DNA of 64,000 nt from Bog-113 sp965226755 (GTDB lineage Bacteria; Acidobacteriota; Terriglobia; Bryobacterales; Bryobacteraceae): positions 62,001 to 126,000 of the forward strand of contig CBDDDT010000002.1 in NCBI GenBank assembly GCA_965226755.1. Reading direction: 5' to 3'. Below are positions 16,913-26,811 of the stretch, one piece after another. Below the pieces are notes generated by a model. It saw only the letters and a list, made by a program, of their open reading frames with translations, had not been told where the DNA came from and searched no databases. Both the position numbers and the translations under genes were made by a program. Every line of letters begins with the position of its first letter. The stretch's first letter is position 1.

Positions 16913-17710
16913 TTACTCGAACAGATCCGGCTGCTCGCGCGTGATCAGGTCCCAAAGCGGCTGAAACTGGAACCATCCGACTCGCGCCGCCCCGACCTGC
17001 TGATGGGCGATCACCGCGCTCTCATGCCCGATCGGGATCGGCTCGCCGGCCGCCTCCGCCATTAGTTGCACCTGGCATGACCGGTCCATCGTGATGAACC
17101 ACCATGCCGCCTCATCCACGGTCTGCCCCACCGTCAGCAGCCCGTGATTCTGCAGGATCACCGCCTTGCGCCCGCCCAGCGCTTCGCCGATGCGATCGCC
17201 TTCCGAGGTGTCGTAGACCACGCCCGTATAATCCGCGAAGAGTCCGCAGTCCTGATAGAACGCGCACGCGTCCTGCGTCAGCGGGTCCAGCAAGCGCCCG
17301 AGCGAAGACCACGTCTTCCCGTAAAGCGAGTGCGCATGCGCGGCCGCGATCACATCCGGGCGCGCCGCATGAATTCGCGAATGGATCGCAAACGCCGCCT
17401 CATTGATGCTCCGCTCGCCTTCGATCACTTCGCCGTGCTCGTTCACCAGCACCAGGTCGGACACGCGCACATGCCCAAAATGCATCCCAAACGGATTCAC
17501 CCAGAAGCAATCCGTCTTCTCCGGATCGCGCGCCGTGATGTGCCCGGCCACGCCTTCATTGAATCCGAATTTGGAAAACAACCGGAATGCCGCGGCCAGC
17601 CGCTGTTTGCGATGCAAGCGCTCCTCGGCGAGCGTGGCGAAAGTGGGTAAAGCGGGTGTCGGCGCGACCTTCACGCGAGGAAAAGACGGACTCTCGGTCA
17701 TAGCCTCCAT
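16913..17710 (-). CDS. Class II aldolase/adducin family protein
   Basis: The protein has the class II aldolase fold: LAAAFRLFSKFGFNEGVAGH (the phosphate-site region), VIAAAHAHSLYGKTWSSLG with the two Zn-binding His, and VILQNHGLLTVGQTVDEAAW with the third. Relatives include fuculose-1-phosphate and ribulose-5-phosphate enzymes as well as decarboxylases, so the substrate is open. I use the ATG at 17710, with GGGAG upstream. An ATG at 17701 and a TTG at 17746 are alternatives. It sits between malate synthase and GH127 in one minus-strand run. Confidence 0.88.
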   Translation of the reverse strand: MEAMTESPSFPRVKVAPTPALPTFATLAEERLHRKQRLAAAFRLFSKFGFNEGVAGHITARDPEKTDCFWVNPFGMHFGHVRVSDLVLVNEHGEVIEGERSINEAAFAIHSRIHAARPDVIAAAHAHSLYGKTWSSLGRLLDPLTQDACAFYQDCGLFADYTGVVYDTSEGDRIGEALGGRKAVILQNHGLLTVGQTVDEAAWWFITMDRSCQVQLMAEAAGEPIPIGHESAVIAHQQVGAARVGWFQFQPLWDLITREQPDLFE

Positions 17711-17751
17711 ATTCTCCCTTATTTCGCGCGGAATGGAAGAACCCAATCCCC

Positions 17752-19275
<1,524 letters not shown>

Positions 19276-19276
19276 G

Positions 19277-19516
19277 CTAATTGCGCCCGCAGAAATCCGG
19301 ATTGCCGCACATTCCGCTCGGGCATGAAGGCGCCTCGGACCCCATTGCATTGGCGGAACCGCCCCCGTTCGCCCGCGCCGCGAACGTCGAATACTGCTGG
19401 CTCAAATGCTTCGCCCCGCAATCCGGACAGCTCAATCCATCCCGCTCGTCCGCGCGCCGCAGCAGCTTCTCGAACTTCGTCCCGCACCCGTCGCACTTGT
19501 ATTCAAAAATCGGCAT
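19277..19516 (-). CDS. FmdB-type zinc-ribbon protein
   Basis: A 79-residue protein starting MPIFEYKCDGCGTKFEKLL. It has two CxxC knuckles (CDGC and CPDC) typical of the FmdB-like putative regulatory zinc ribbon, and a second Cys cluster at the C-terminus (CPSGMCGNPDFCG). The function of this common family is poorly known; a regulatory or metal role is assumed. It is five bases downstream of dacB and one base upstream of aceB. Confidence 0.88.
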   Translation of the reverse strand: MPIFEYKCDGCGTKFEKLLRRADERDGLSCPDCGAKHLSQQYSTFAARANGGGSANAMGSEAPSCPSGMCGNPDFCGRN

Positions 19517-19521
19517 ATTCG

Positions 19522-20946
19522 TTATTCCGCCAGTACTGCACAAATCTTATCAATCAGCTCGCGCTGCTCCGCCACATCCGCCGTGGCGTTATTGACGAAC
19601 ATCGAAAACGTCAGCCGCCGTCCCTTGCGCGAGAACGCGTAACCAGAAAGCGCGCTCACGTGATTCAGCGAGCCCGTCTTGGCGTGAATCCGCCCCTTCA
19701 CCTTCGCGCCGGTCATCCGGGTCGCCAGCGATCCGTCCACCCCGCCCACCGGCAGCAGCGTCATCCAGTCTTCCCGGTGCGGCGAACTCGTCGCCATATA
19801 AAAGAGCAGCTTCACCGTCGCCTCCGGACTTACCAAGTCCATCCTCGATAAACCCGAGCCGTCATAGAAGCGATACTGGCCGGAACCCACGCCGATTCCG
19901 TCCAGAAACCGCGCCAGTTCCTTCAACCCTTCCTCGCGCGATCCCCCCACATCGCTGAGCCACAACTCCGCATGCAGATTCTGGCTGATCTTGTCCGTCA
20001 GCCGCAAATCCTCCACCAGCGGCAGCGATTCGTGCCGCGCCACCACCGTCCCCGCTGCCGCCGCCGCAAACGGAGATCCGGGAAGCCGATGCAGCGCCCG
20101 CGCGTTTCCCATCACTTTGACCCCATGCTGCTCCAGCGCATATTTCAATGCCGCCGCCGCGAACACCGCCGGATCGGTCACCGCCCACCGCTCCACGTGA
20201 TCGGGCGACCCCACCGGAAGCGTTCCCCAGATCCTCCACGCGTTCGTCTGGAGGATCCGGTCCGTCTGAATGTCGTCCGGCTTACCAGTCAAAGCATGGT
20301 TTTCCATCGCAAACAAGTCCAGCGGCGGATCGGTCTGGATCGTAACCGGCGCGCCATCCTGCGCCCCCGCAATGATGTGCACCGCGATCGCATTGTCATC
20401 CACCACCAGCGCGCTCACCGGAGCTCCGTCCGAATAGAGCGCATCTTCCACCGCCCACCCCGCCGCGTAGGGTTCATAAAGAAACGCCGTGTCGTCGCCC
20501 ACCACGTCTCCGGCCACCTCGTGAACGCCGCGCGCGGCGATCTGCGCCGCCAAATCGTCGATCGCCGTCAGCGCCGGCCCCGGCGTCGATCCGTATACAT
20601 AAGGAAGCACGCGACCCGAAAGATTGGCATCCCCCGTCCCGATCAGGACCAGATCCTGGCCGCGCTGTTCCACCCGCGTCTCGAACTTCTTGTCCGGCCC
20701 CAGCCGCTCCAACGCGAGCGCCGACGTAAACAGCTTCATGTTCGAAGCCGGAACAAAAACATGGCCGGCATTCAGCGCGAACACGCGGCGCCCGTTTTCG
20801 TCCGCCACCAGAATTCCCGCATACCCGTCCCGCATCACGGGCGATGCCGCCAGCAGCCGCTTCACTTTGCTTTCCAGCCGGCTTCCCGGCGCCGCCGCCA
20901 GCGCCGCCGTCAGCGCCAGAACCAACAGCCGCGCGCCCCGCGTCAT
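19522..20946 (-). CDS. dacB: D-alanyl-D-alanine carboxypeptidase/endopeptidase (PBP4, family S13)
   Basis: The 474-residue protein has a signal peptide (MTRGARLLVLALTAALAAA) and the three penicillin-binding motifs of S13 enzymes: SxxK in PASNMKLFTSALALERLG, SxN in KISQNLHAELWLSD and KTG in HAKTGSLNHVSALSGYAF. The long insertion between the first two motifs is typical of PBP4. It trims peptidoglycan cross-links in the periplasm. The ATG overlaps the MFS stop by four bases. Confidence 0.93.
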   Translation of the reverse strand: MTRGARLLVLALTAALAAAPGSRLESKVKRLLAASPVMRDGYAGILVADENGRRVFALNAGHVFVPASNMKLFTSALALERLGPDKKFETRVEQRGQDLVLIGTGDANLSGRVLPYVYGSTPGPALTAIDDLAAQIAARGVHEVAGDVVGDDTAFLYEPYAAGWAVEDALYSDGAPVSALVVDDNAIAVHIIAGAQDGAPVTIQTDPPLDLFAMENHALTGKPDDIQTDRILQTNAWRIWGTLPVGSPDHVERWAVTDPAVFAAAALKYALEQHGVKVMGNARALHRLPGSPFAAAAAGTVVARHESLPLVEDLRLTDKISQNLHAELWLSDVGGSREEGLKELARFLDGIGVGSGQYRFYDGSGLSRMDLVSPEATVKLLFYMATSSPHREDWMTLLPVGGVDGSLATRMTGAKVKGRIHAKTGSLNHVSALSGYAFSRKGRRLTFSMFVNNATADVAEQRELIDKICAVLAE

Positions 20947-22103
20947 TCTCCCGTCACCCGTCCTTCCACCCAGATCAGGCAGATCAGCAGCATCACCATG
21001 CACGTCCCGATCGCCGGCAGCGTCATCACCGCCCACAATCCCGCGCGCCCCGCAATTTCCCCCAGCATCCACGGCGTCAGCATTCCCCCAGCCAGCGCGA
21101 TCGAGAAAATGCCGTTGAAGAATCCCGGATGGTAGTACGGAAACCGGCGCCCGATCCACGCCGCCGCCAGGGGATAGATCGCCGCGAAACCCAGCCCGAT
21201 CAGCGCGATCGACACGCCCGCCCCGAAACGATTATCCGTCGCCGCAAGCACCACGCAGCCCAGCAACGAGGCGCCTGCGCTGGTCGCCAGCAGCCGCCGG
21301 TTTCCTACCCTCGGGATCAGCACGGATACGCCGATCCGCCCTGCCGTCAGCGCCGCGAAGTACGCCGCCAGAATTTCCAACGCCGCCACCGGACTCATCC
21401 CCATCCGGTGAATTAGAAACAGGGGCAGCCACCCCGCGATCGCCCACTCATTGCCGAATTGAAAAAACAGCAGCAGCGAAAACAGAATAGCCGCCCCGCT
21501 TCGAAACTGCTTCATCACTTGGGGATGCGAAACCATCCCCACCGCGGGATACTTCCGCCGCGAGTACAAAAACGCGAACGCCGCGGGAACCGCCGCCAGT
21601 ATGAGTAGTATCGTCGGAACCGAGTAGGCCCAATAGGTTCCGGACACCAGCAGCGCGCAAATCACCGAACCCGCGCCGAAGAAAATTCCGCCCACGTTGA
21701 GCGCCATCGCCGCGCTCTTTTCGTAGGCCGGCAGAATCGCTTCAAATAAGCCCGCGTGCAGCAGGCCCGCGCCCACGCCTACCGCGAAAATCCCCGCCAT
21801 TCGCCACTCGATCTGGTTGGGCAGAAACGCCAGTCCGCCCAGTCCCACCGCCGCGACCGCGCACCCGCTCACCAGAAGCGCACGGATGCTGAATCGCCCC
21901 GGACCCCGCCGCACCAGCGTCGCCGACAGAATCATCCCCAGCGCGATCACCAGAAAATGCCGCCCCACCGACGCGAAATCGCTCGATAAGTCATACCCCC
22001 ACGCCGGCAGCAGCGACCCCAGCAGCGCGAACAGAAATCCGGAAACCAGAAAGCCCGCCAGCGCGCTGGTCTGAATGCCCGCTTCCCGCACGCGAAAATT
22101 CAC
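20943..22103 (-). CDS. Major facilitator superfamily transporter
   Basis: The 386-residue protein has about twelve hydrophobic segments and short loops, with MFS-like features (RRGPGRFSIRALLVSG between helices 2 and 3, LTAGRIGVSVLIPRVGNRR between helices 8 and 9). The layout resembles the FucP/YbjJ-like sugar or unknown-substrate branch. It leads the minus-strand run that includes dacB, fmdB-like, aceB and the sugar genes, so it may import a sugar or a cell-wall fragment. No substrate residue can be assigned by eye. Confidence 0.85.
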   Translation of the reverse strand: MNFRVREAGIQTSALAGFLVSGFLFALLGSLLPAWGYDLSSDFASVGRHFLVIALGMILSATLVRRGPGRFSIRALLVSGCAVAAVGLGGLAFLPNQIEWRMAGIFAVGVGAGLLHAGLFEAILPAYEKSAAMALNVGGIFFGAGSVICALLVSGTYWAYSVPTILLILAAVPAAFAFLYSRRKYPAVGMVSHPQVMKQFRSGAAILFSLLLFFQFGNEWAIAGWLPLFLIHRMGMSPVAALEILAAYFAALTAGRIGVSVLIPRVGNRRLLATSAGASLLGCVVLAATDNRFGAGVSIALIGLGFAAIYPLAAAWIGRRFPYYHPGFFNGIFSIALAGGMLTPWMLGEIAGRAGLWAVMTLPAIGTCMVMLLICLIWVEGRVTGE

Positions 22104-22226
22104 CTGAGCATCATAACCCGTGCTCCGCCTCCTCCAATCCCCGCAACTACACCCCTACCCATAGCGGCCGCTTGCGCATCACGCGTGTCTATAGCGCCAG
22201 CTCAGTCAAAATTCTATTTTTCCCTG

Positions 22227-22256
22227 TTGACAAATCAGCGTGCACGGGATTATTTT
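22227..22256 (+). promoter_or_regulatory. Sigma-70-type promoter for the RNA at 22262
   Basis: A perfect TTGACA (22227-22232) is followed after 18 bases by TATTTT (22251-22256); shifting by one base gives a 17-base spacer with TTATTT. The surrounding sequence is AT-rich, in contrast to the rest of the window. Transcription would start near 22262. Confidence 0.72.
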
Positions 22257-22294
22257 ATAAACATCACTGAAGAAGGAGGTGGTCCAAACTACAT

Positions 22295-22336
22295 ATGAGA
22301 GATAGTTGTAAACCGCGCGAGGTGGCCGACTGCTAA
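22295..22336 (+). CDS. Possible 13-codon leader peptide inside the structured RNA
   Basis: ATG followed by twelve codons and TAA encodes MRDSCKPREVADC. The upstream AAGGAGGTGGTCC (22273-22285) could pair over 13 positions, with one G-U, to a typical 16S rRNA 3' end (GGATCACCTCCTT). The gap between the GGAGG core and the ATG is about 15 bases, longer than usual. The same bases form the closing helix of the RNA, so translation could be gated by folding. It may also be a chance frame. Confidence 0.35.
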   Translation: MRDSCKPREVADC

Positions 22337-22441
22337 TCTGTTGTTCTAAGGACGCCATCCAGGTCAGTGCCGGAAGCGTTCTCTAGAGTGGCTGCTTCGC
22401 TCGGTTGCAAGGAAACACCGCCTCATTCTTAGGCCGAAAAT

Positions 22442-22480
22442 CCCCGGGAAACTCGTGAGAGCCTTCCCGGGGGTTTCTGT
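22442..22480 (+). terminator. Intrinsic terminator
   Basis: CCCCGGGAA (22442-22450) pairs exactly with TTCCCGGGG (22464-22472). The loop holds a small CTC-GTGA-GAG stem, and a T-rich run GTTTCTGTTTTCC follows. It separates the structured RNA from rpmE, whose start lies 57 bases further on. Confidence 0.85.
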
Positions 22481-22536
22481 TTTCCTGCTCTGTGCTACAA
22501 TAAAGCTTCCCTGCGAAAGGTCTGTGTAATTACCCC

Positions 22537-22764
22537 ATGAAAGTCGCGATTCACCCTGCCTACAACGAAGTGAACGTGATCTGCGCCTGCGGCCACACGT
22601 TCGCCACCCGGTCCACCCACAAGGGCGACATCCGCGTGGAAATCTGCTCCAGCTGCCACCCCTTCTTCACCGGCAAGCAGAAGCTCATCGATACCGCTGG
22701 CCGCGTCGATAAATTCGAAAGAAAGTACGCCAAACAACGCGCCGAGAAAAAGGCCAAGGCGTAA
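22537..22764 (+). CDS. rpmE: 50S ribosomal protein L31 (zinc-binding type)
   Basis: A 75-residue L31: MKVAIHPAYNEVNVICACGH, then TFATRSTHKGDIRVEICSSC and HPFFTGKQK. The cysteines (CAC and CSSC) are kept, so this is the zinc-containing C+ form. A Lys/Ala tail closes the protein. It is preceded by the terminator and structured RNA described above, an arrangement that could be regulatory. No good Shine-Dalgarno lies just before the ATG. Confidence 0.96.
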   Translation: MKVAIHPAYNEVNVICACGHTFATRSTHKGDIRVEICSSCHPFFTGKQKLIDTAGRVDKFERKYAKQRAEKKAKA

Positions 22765-22833
22765 GCTTTTCTTCCTCTCCCAAGCATTTCTCACGGCCGG
22801 ATCGCCAGATCCGGCCGTTCCATTTGCGTTAAC

Positions 22834-23835
22834 ATGAGCGGCGTGTGGCGAAATCCGCAAGCCTGCTTTGAATCCGCCGCCACGCTCCTGCAGGCGCGCC
22901 TCATCCCCGACGCTCTTTCCGCGCTCGCCGACGCCGAACGCTTCGGCTTCGACCCCGATCAATGCTCCGCCGCCCGGTGGGATTGCTTCATGTTCCTCGG
23001 CCGCTTCACCGACGCCTGGGCGGAAAGCGACGCGATCGCCCGGCGCGGAAGCCCCGACCCTCACCGCTTTTGGGATGGACAACCTTTCCACCAGAAACGC
23101 GTGATCCTCCGCTGCCTGCACGGCCTCGGCGACACCATCCAATTCATCCGCTACGCTCCGCTCATCCGCGGCGCTGCCGCGCGCCTGATTGTCGAAACCC
23201 ATCCGCCGCTTGTCCGGCTGCTGCGCCACGTGCGGGGCGTCGATGAAGTCATCACCTGGGGCGCCGACGCTCCCCACCAGCCGCCCGAGTGGGATACGCA
23301 GGTTGAAATCAACGAACTCCCGCGCATCTTCGCCACCACGCTTCGCACCATTCCCGCGGAAGTTCCTTACCTTCACGTTCCACTGGAACTCTCCGCGCCT
23401 AAACCTTCACAAACAAGCCGCAAAATAGTTGGAGTGAATTGGGAATCAAGCGCGTGGAACCAGGCTCGCTCCATCCCCGGCCCGCAATTCGCCGCCGCGC
23501 TCAACGATCTTCCCTTCGCCGTTCGCAGTCTCCAATACGGCCCTCATCGCGCGTTGTTCCCGCCTGTGCGGCTAACCGACGGAGACATCCTCGACGCCGC
23601 CATCGACATGCTCCCGCTCGACCTCATCATCACCGTGGACACCATGACCGCGCATCTGGCCGGCGCGCTCGGCAAACCGGTATGGGTGCTTCTGCCCTTC
23701 GAAGCCGACTGGCGCTGGATGCTCGATCGAAACGACAGCCCCTGGTATCCCACCATGCGCTTGTTCCGCCAGCGGAAGCAAGGCGATTGGCAGAGCGCTC
23801 TCCAGGAACTCCGCCGTGCAGCCCTCGCGCTTTGA
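22834..23835 (+). CDS. TPR-like protein with a family-9-type glycosyltransferase domain
   Basis: The 333-residue protein starts with about 75 residues of TPR-like helices (ACFESAATLLQARLIPDALS). The rest is a GT-B-like fold: RVILRCLHGLGDTIQFIRYA resembles the heptosyltransferase GLGD start, and VDTMTAHLAGALGKPVWVLL followed by DWRWMLDRNDSPWYPTMRLF is the C-terminal donor-site part common to glycosyltransferase family 9-like TPR proteins. The donor and acceptor are unknown. It is monocistronic after rpmE, with 69 bases between. Confidence 0.8.
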   Translation: MSGVWRNPQACFESAATLLQARLIPDALSALADAERFGFDPDQCSAARWDCFMFLGRFTDAWAESDAIARRGSPDPHRFWDGQPFHQKRVILRCLHGLGDTIQFIRYAPLIRGAAARLIVETHPPLVRLLRHVRGVDEVITWGADAPHQPPEWDTQVEINELPRIFATTLRTIPAEVPYLHVPLELSAPKPSQTSRKIVGVNWESSAWNQARSIPGPQFAAALNDLPFAVRSLQYGPHRALFPPVRLTDGDILDAAIDMLPLDLIITVDTMTAHLAGALGKPVWVLLPFEADWRWMLDRNDSPWYPTMRLFRQRKQGDWQSALQELRRAALAL

Positions 23836-24015
23836 CTCCGAACTGCCGTTGCTTGACGGCGTCGCTATGCGCGATGCGAACCCGGAAACCCGCTTAAAAG
23901 ATCGGCTTTCCGCCCGGCGTGCTCGGGAAGCAATCGAGCGTGGCAGCTCTCGCCTGTTCTTCTGTCTTGCCTTCTGCCTCCCGACCGTCAGGCAAGTTGT
24001 CCGCACACCGCGCAA

Positions 24016-24303
24016 TCACGAAAAAATACGGAAATCCTCGAACGCCTGAGCTTCCATCTCCTCCACCAGAAACCCGCGCACTTCCGCGAAGCGCGGACCC
24101 GCCCGCAGCACGCCCTCTAGGTCCGCCATCGCTTCTTGAGAACCGACGGCGCACACCAGCACGGATCCATCTGGAAGATTGCGAACGTACCCTGTGACGT
24201 AGCGCCTCCGCGCTTCGCGGTTCGCGAAGTCACGAAATCCCACTCCTTGCACCCGTCCTTGAATTGAAAAGCGGCGGCCTGTCAGGACCGGCTCGGCTGG
24301 CAT
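24016..24303 (-). CDS. acyP: Acylphosphatase
   Basis: The 95-residue protein carries the acylphosphatase signature: RFSIQGRVQGVGFRDFANRE, with the phosphate-binding loop and catalytic Arg, and VTGYVRNLPDGSVLVCAVG, with the catalytic Asn. It hydrolyses acyl phosphates such as 1,3-bisphosphoglycerate. The gene is nine bases downstream of a response-regulator gene on the same strand, so it may share a transcript. Confidence 0.94.
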   Translation of the reverse strand: MPAEPVLTGRRFSIQGRVQGVGFRDFANREARRRYVTGYVRNLPDGSVLVCAVGSQEAMADLEGVLRAGPRFAEVRGFLVEEMEAQAFEDFRIFS

Positions 24304-24311
24304 CCCGGCCT

Positions 24312-24722
24312 CTAAGTGGCGCCCCCAACCACGCCTGCATTCTGATCAAGAACAAGTTTCACTTTGTCGGCTAAGTCTTCAATTGAAAAAGGCTTAGCGA
24401 TCAAATCGTATCCTTGATCCTTCACATACCGGCGCACTACTTGGCGATCTTCGAAAGCCGACATGAACAGCACCTTGAGAGCGGGATACTGCTCGTGAAG
24501 CTGGTTCGCGATCATGGGCCCGCTCAGCCCCGGCATCACCACGTCCGTCAGCAGCAAATCCGGCGCCGCCCCGTGTTTGCGCACTTTCTCGATGGCTCGC
24601 TCGCCGTTCGACGCCGTCATCACCTTATGCCCGTTCCGGATCAGAACGGTCTCCACTAACCGGAGGATCTCGGGTTCGTCGTCAACGACAAGAACGGTGC
24701 TCACGCGTTTGTAGGTTAACAC
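24312..24722 (-). CDS. Single-domain response regulator
   Basis: The 136-residue protein is a CheY-like receiver alone: TVLVVDDEPEILRLVETVL with the acidic pair, DLLLTDVVMPGLSGPM with the phospho-acceptor Asp, MSAFEDR with the switch Ser, and LIAKPFSIEDLADKV with the Lys. There is no output domain, so it probably acts by protein contact or in a phosphorelay. The start may be the GTG at 24722 or that at 24704; neither has a clear ribosome site. No histidine kinase gene is adjacent. Confidence 0.9.
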   Translation of the reverse strand: MLTYKRVSTVLVVDDEPEILRLVETVLIRNGHKVMTASNGERAIEKVRKHGAAPDLLLTDVVMPGLSGPMIANQLHEQYPALKVLFMSAFEDRQVVRRYVKDQGYDLIAKPFSIEDLADKVKLVLDQNAGVVGGAT

Positions 24723-24755
24723 GCGTTAATCGAGCCGGTTTCTTTCTCGATCAAT

Positions 24756-26777
24756 TCAGTTGTGTTCTCCCGCACTTTCAATCATTTGAAACAAAGTCGA
24801 TTCGTCAATTACCTGCACTTTGAGCTCGCGCGCCTTATCCAGTTTCGATCCCGCTTCTCCGCCGGCCACCACGTAATTCGTTTTCCGGCTGACCGCGCTC
24901 GCCACCTTGCCGCCCGCGTTCTCGATCCGGGTCGCTACTTTTCCCCGATCCGTCGAAAGTTTTCCAGTGATCACGAACACCAGTCCCGCCAGCGGCGAGC
25001 TCGATTCCACCTTCCTCGCCTGGTGCTCGAAGTTCAACCCGGCAACCCGCAGCCGCTCGATCAGGGCGGCGTTCCGCGGTTCCTTAAAGAACTGCGCGAT
25101 GCTTTCCGCCACCTTGGGCCCGACCTCGCCTGCCTTCTGCAATTCCTCGCTCGTAGACACCGCGATGCGATCCAAGCTTCCGAACTCCTCCGCCAGCAGC
25201 TTCGACGTCCGCTCCCCCACGAAGCGAATCCCCAGCGAACTCAAAAGTCGCGGCATGGAGGCCTCTTTTGACTTCGCGATATTCGTCAGGATGTTCGCGG
25301 CCGATTTCGGCCCCATGCGCTCCAGCTTCAGAAGCTTCGCCTCCGTCAGATCGTAAAGGTCCGCCACCGAACCCACCAGCCCGCCATCCACCAACTGGTC
25401 CACCAGCGCCTCGCCCACGCCATCGATATTCATCACTCCCCGCGAAGCGAAATGGAGAATCGATTCCTTCAGCCGCGCCGGGCAGCTCGCATTGATGCAC
25501 CGCGTGGCCGATTCGCCGGGCTCGCGCACCACCTTTCCCCCGCACACCGGGCACTGCGACGGCATGCGAAACTCGCGCCGGTAGGATCCCTGGGCTTTCA
25601 CCCGCACCACTTTCGGGATCACGTCGCCGCTGCGCTCCACCACCACCGTGTCCCCGATCTTTAATCCCAGCCGCGCAATCTCGTCCTCGTTATGCAGCGT
25701 CGCTCGGGAAACCGTCACTCCCCCGATCGCCACCGGCTTCAGCTGCGCCACCGGCGTCAGCGCTCCCGTCCGTCCCACCTGGACGCCGATGCTCAAAACC
25801 TCGGTGCACCCCTGGCGCGCCGCATACTTGAATGCGATCGCCCACCGCGGCGCCTTCGCCGTCGCCCCCAGCCGGTTCTGCTGCGCGATCGAATCCACCT
25901 TCACTACCACCCCGTCGATTTCGTAGGGCAGCGTTTCGCGCTTCCGCTCCCATTCGTCGCAGAACCGCAGCACGTCCTCGATAGCGCCGCACAACTCCCG
26001 CCTCGAATTCACCTTGAAGGCGTGCTGATGCAGCCATTCCAGCGCTTCCCAGTGGCTGTCGAACCCCGGCCGCCCGTTCACCAGGACGTAGTAAGGGTAG
26101 AAATCCAGCCGCCGCAGCGCCGTCACCGCCGGCTCCAGCAGCCGCAGGGAACCCGCCGCAGCATTCCGCGGATTGGCGAACCGCGTCAGCCCCTGCGATT
26201 CCCGGCTCGCGTTCAGCTTCTCGAATGCCGAGCGGTTCATCACCGTCTCCCCGCGCACTTCAAACTGGGGAAAGGCGTCGTTCACGGTCAGAGGCAGCGA
26301 CCGGATCGTCCGCGCATTCTCCGTCACGTCCTCGCCGATCTCCCCGTCCCCGCGCGTAACCGCCTGCGTCAACTGTCCCCCAGCGTACTGCGCGGCCATC
26401 GAGAGCCCGTCCATCTTCAGCTCCGCCACATACCGCAATACTTCCCCTTCACCCAGCGCCGGCGCGAGCGCCTCCCGCACCCGCCGGTCGAACTCCCGCA
26501 GCTCCGCCTCATTCAGCGCGTTATCCAGGCTCAGCATAGGCGAGCTGTGCGCAATCTTATTGAAACCGTCTCGCGGCTTGCCGCCCACGCGCTGCGTCGG
26601 CGAATCCGCGCTCGCCAGCCAGGGGTGCGACCCTTCCAGTTCCTGCAGTTCGCGCATCATCCGGTCGTATTCCGCGTCCGTGATGCCCGGTTGATCCAAG
26701 ACGTAGTAGAGGTATTCGTTCTTGCGAAGCTCGGCTCGCAGGCGTTCCGCCTCGACACGCACCTGGGAGTCGCCCAT
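24756..26777 (-). CDS. ligA: NAD-dependent DNA ligase
   Basis: About 673 residues with all LigA parts: the Ia domain with NEYLYYVLDQPGITDAEYDR, the adenylation site AELKMDGLSMAAQYAG with the catalytic Lys, the OB fold, the four-Cys zinc finger (CPVCGGKVV with CINASCPARL), HhH repeats (GVMNIDGVGEALVDQLVDGG), and a C-terminal BRCT domain (LAGLVFVITGKLSTDRGKV). It seals nicks during replication using NAD+. I use the ATG at 26777, starting MGDSQVRVEAE. It is divergent from the lipid kinase gene with 34 bases between the starts. Confidence 0.96.
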   Translation of the reverse strand: MGDSQVRVEAERLRAELRKNEYLYYVLDQPGITDAEYDRMMRELQELEGSHPWLASADSPTQRVGGKPRDGFNKIAHSSPMLSLDNALNEAELREFDRRVREALAPALGEGEVLRYVAELKMDGLSMAAQYAGGQLTQAVTRGDGEIGEDVTENARTIRSLPLTVNDAFPQFEVRGETVMNRSAFEKLNASRESQGLTRFANPRNAAAGSLRLLEPAVTALRRLDFYPYYVLVNGRPGFDSHWEALEWLHQHAFKVNSRRELCGAIEDVLRFCDEWERKRETLPYEIDGVVVKVDSIAQQNRLGATAKAPRWAIAFKYAARQGCTEVLSIGVQVGRTGALTPVAQLKPVAIGGVTVSRATLHNEDEIARLGLKIGDTVVVERSGDVIPKVVRVKAQGSYRREFRMPSQCPVCGGKVVREPGESATRCINASCPARLKESILHFASRGVMNIDGVGEALVDQLVDGGLVGSVADLYDLTEAKLLKLERMGPKSAANILTNIAKSKEASMPRLLSSLGIRFVGERTSKLLAEEFGSLDRIAVSTSEELQKAGEVGPKVAESIAQFFKEPRNAALIERLRVAGLNFEHQARKVESSSPLAGLVFVITGKLSTDRGKVATRIENAGGKVASAVSRKTNYVVAGGEAGSKLDKARELKVQVIDESTLFQMIESAGEHN

Positions 26778-26811
26778 TACATTACTATAATGTTGCGAAG
26801 ACCAGGACACG

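Larger units (their letters stand above)
22262..22480 (+). ncRNA. Candidate structured RNA between promoter and terminator upstream of rpmE
   Basis: The region runs from a strong promoter to a clear intrinsic terminator. The 5' end AAGAAGGAGGTGG (22270-22282) pairs with CCGCCTCATTCTT (22418-22430), with one mismatch and one G-U; TCC (22283-22285) can add GGA (22411-22413). A second helix joins TTGT and AACC (22306-22314) with GGTTGCAA (22403-22410). Inside, TGGCC (22323-22327) pairs with GGTCA (22362-22366), and GAAGC (22373-22377) pairs with GCTTC (22394-22398) around a CTCTAGAG core, giving a junction of helices. I do not recognise the family. It is unlike 6S, tmRNA or RNase P RNA by length and motif. 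The fold was made by hand. Confidence 0.55.

Noticed and set aside
22361..22376. Similarity of AGGTCAGTGCCGGAAG to the SRP RNA apical motif
   Set aside because: The 3' side of the SRP helix (GGAAGCAGCC) is missing and the loop closure does not pair properly, so it is not a 4.5S RNA.
23816..24049. 77-codon plus-strand frame after the glycosyltransferase gene
   Set aside because: Overlaps the 3' ends of two real genes and shows no conserved feature.
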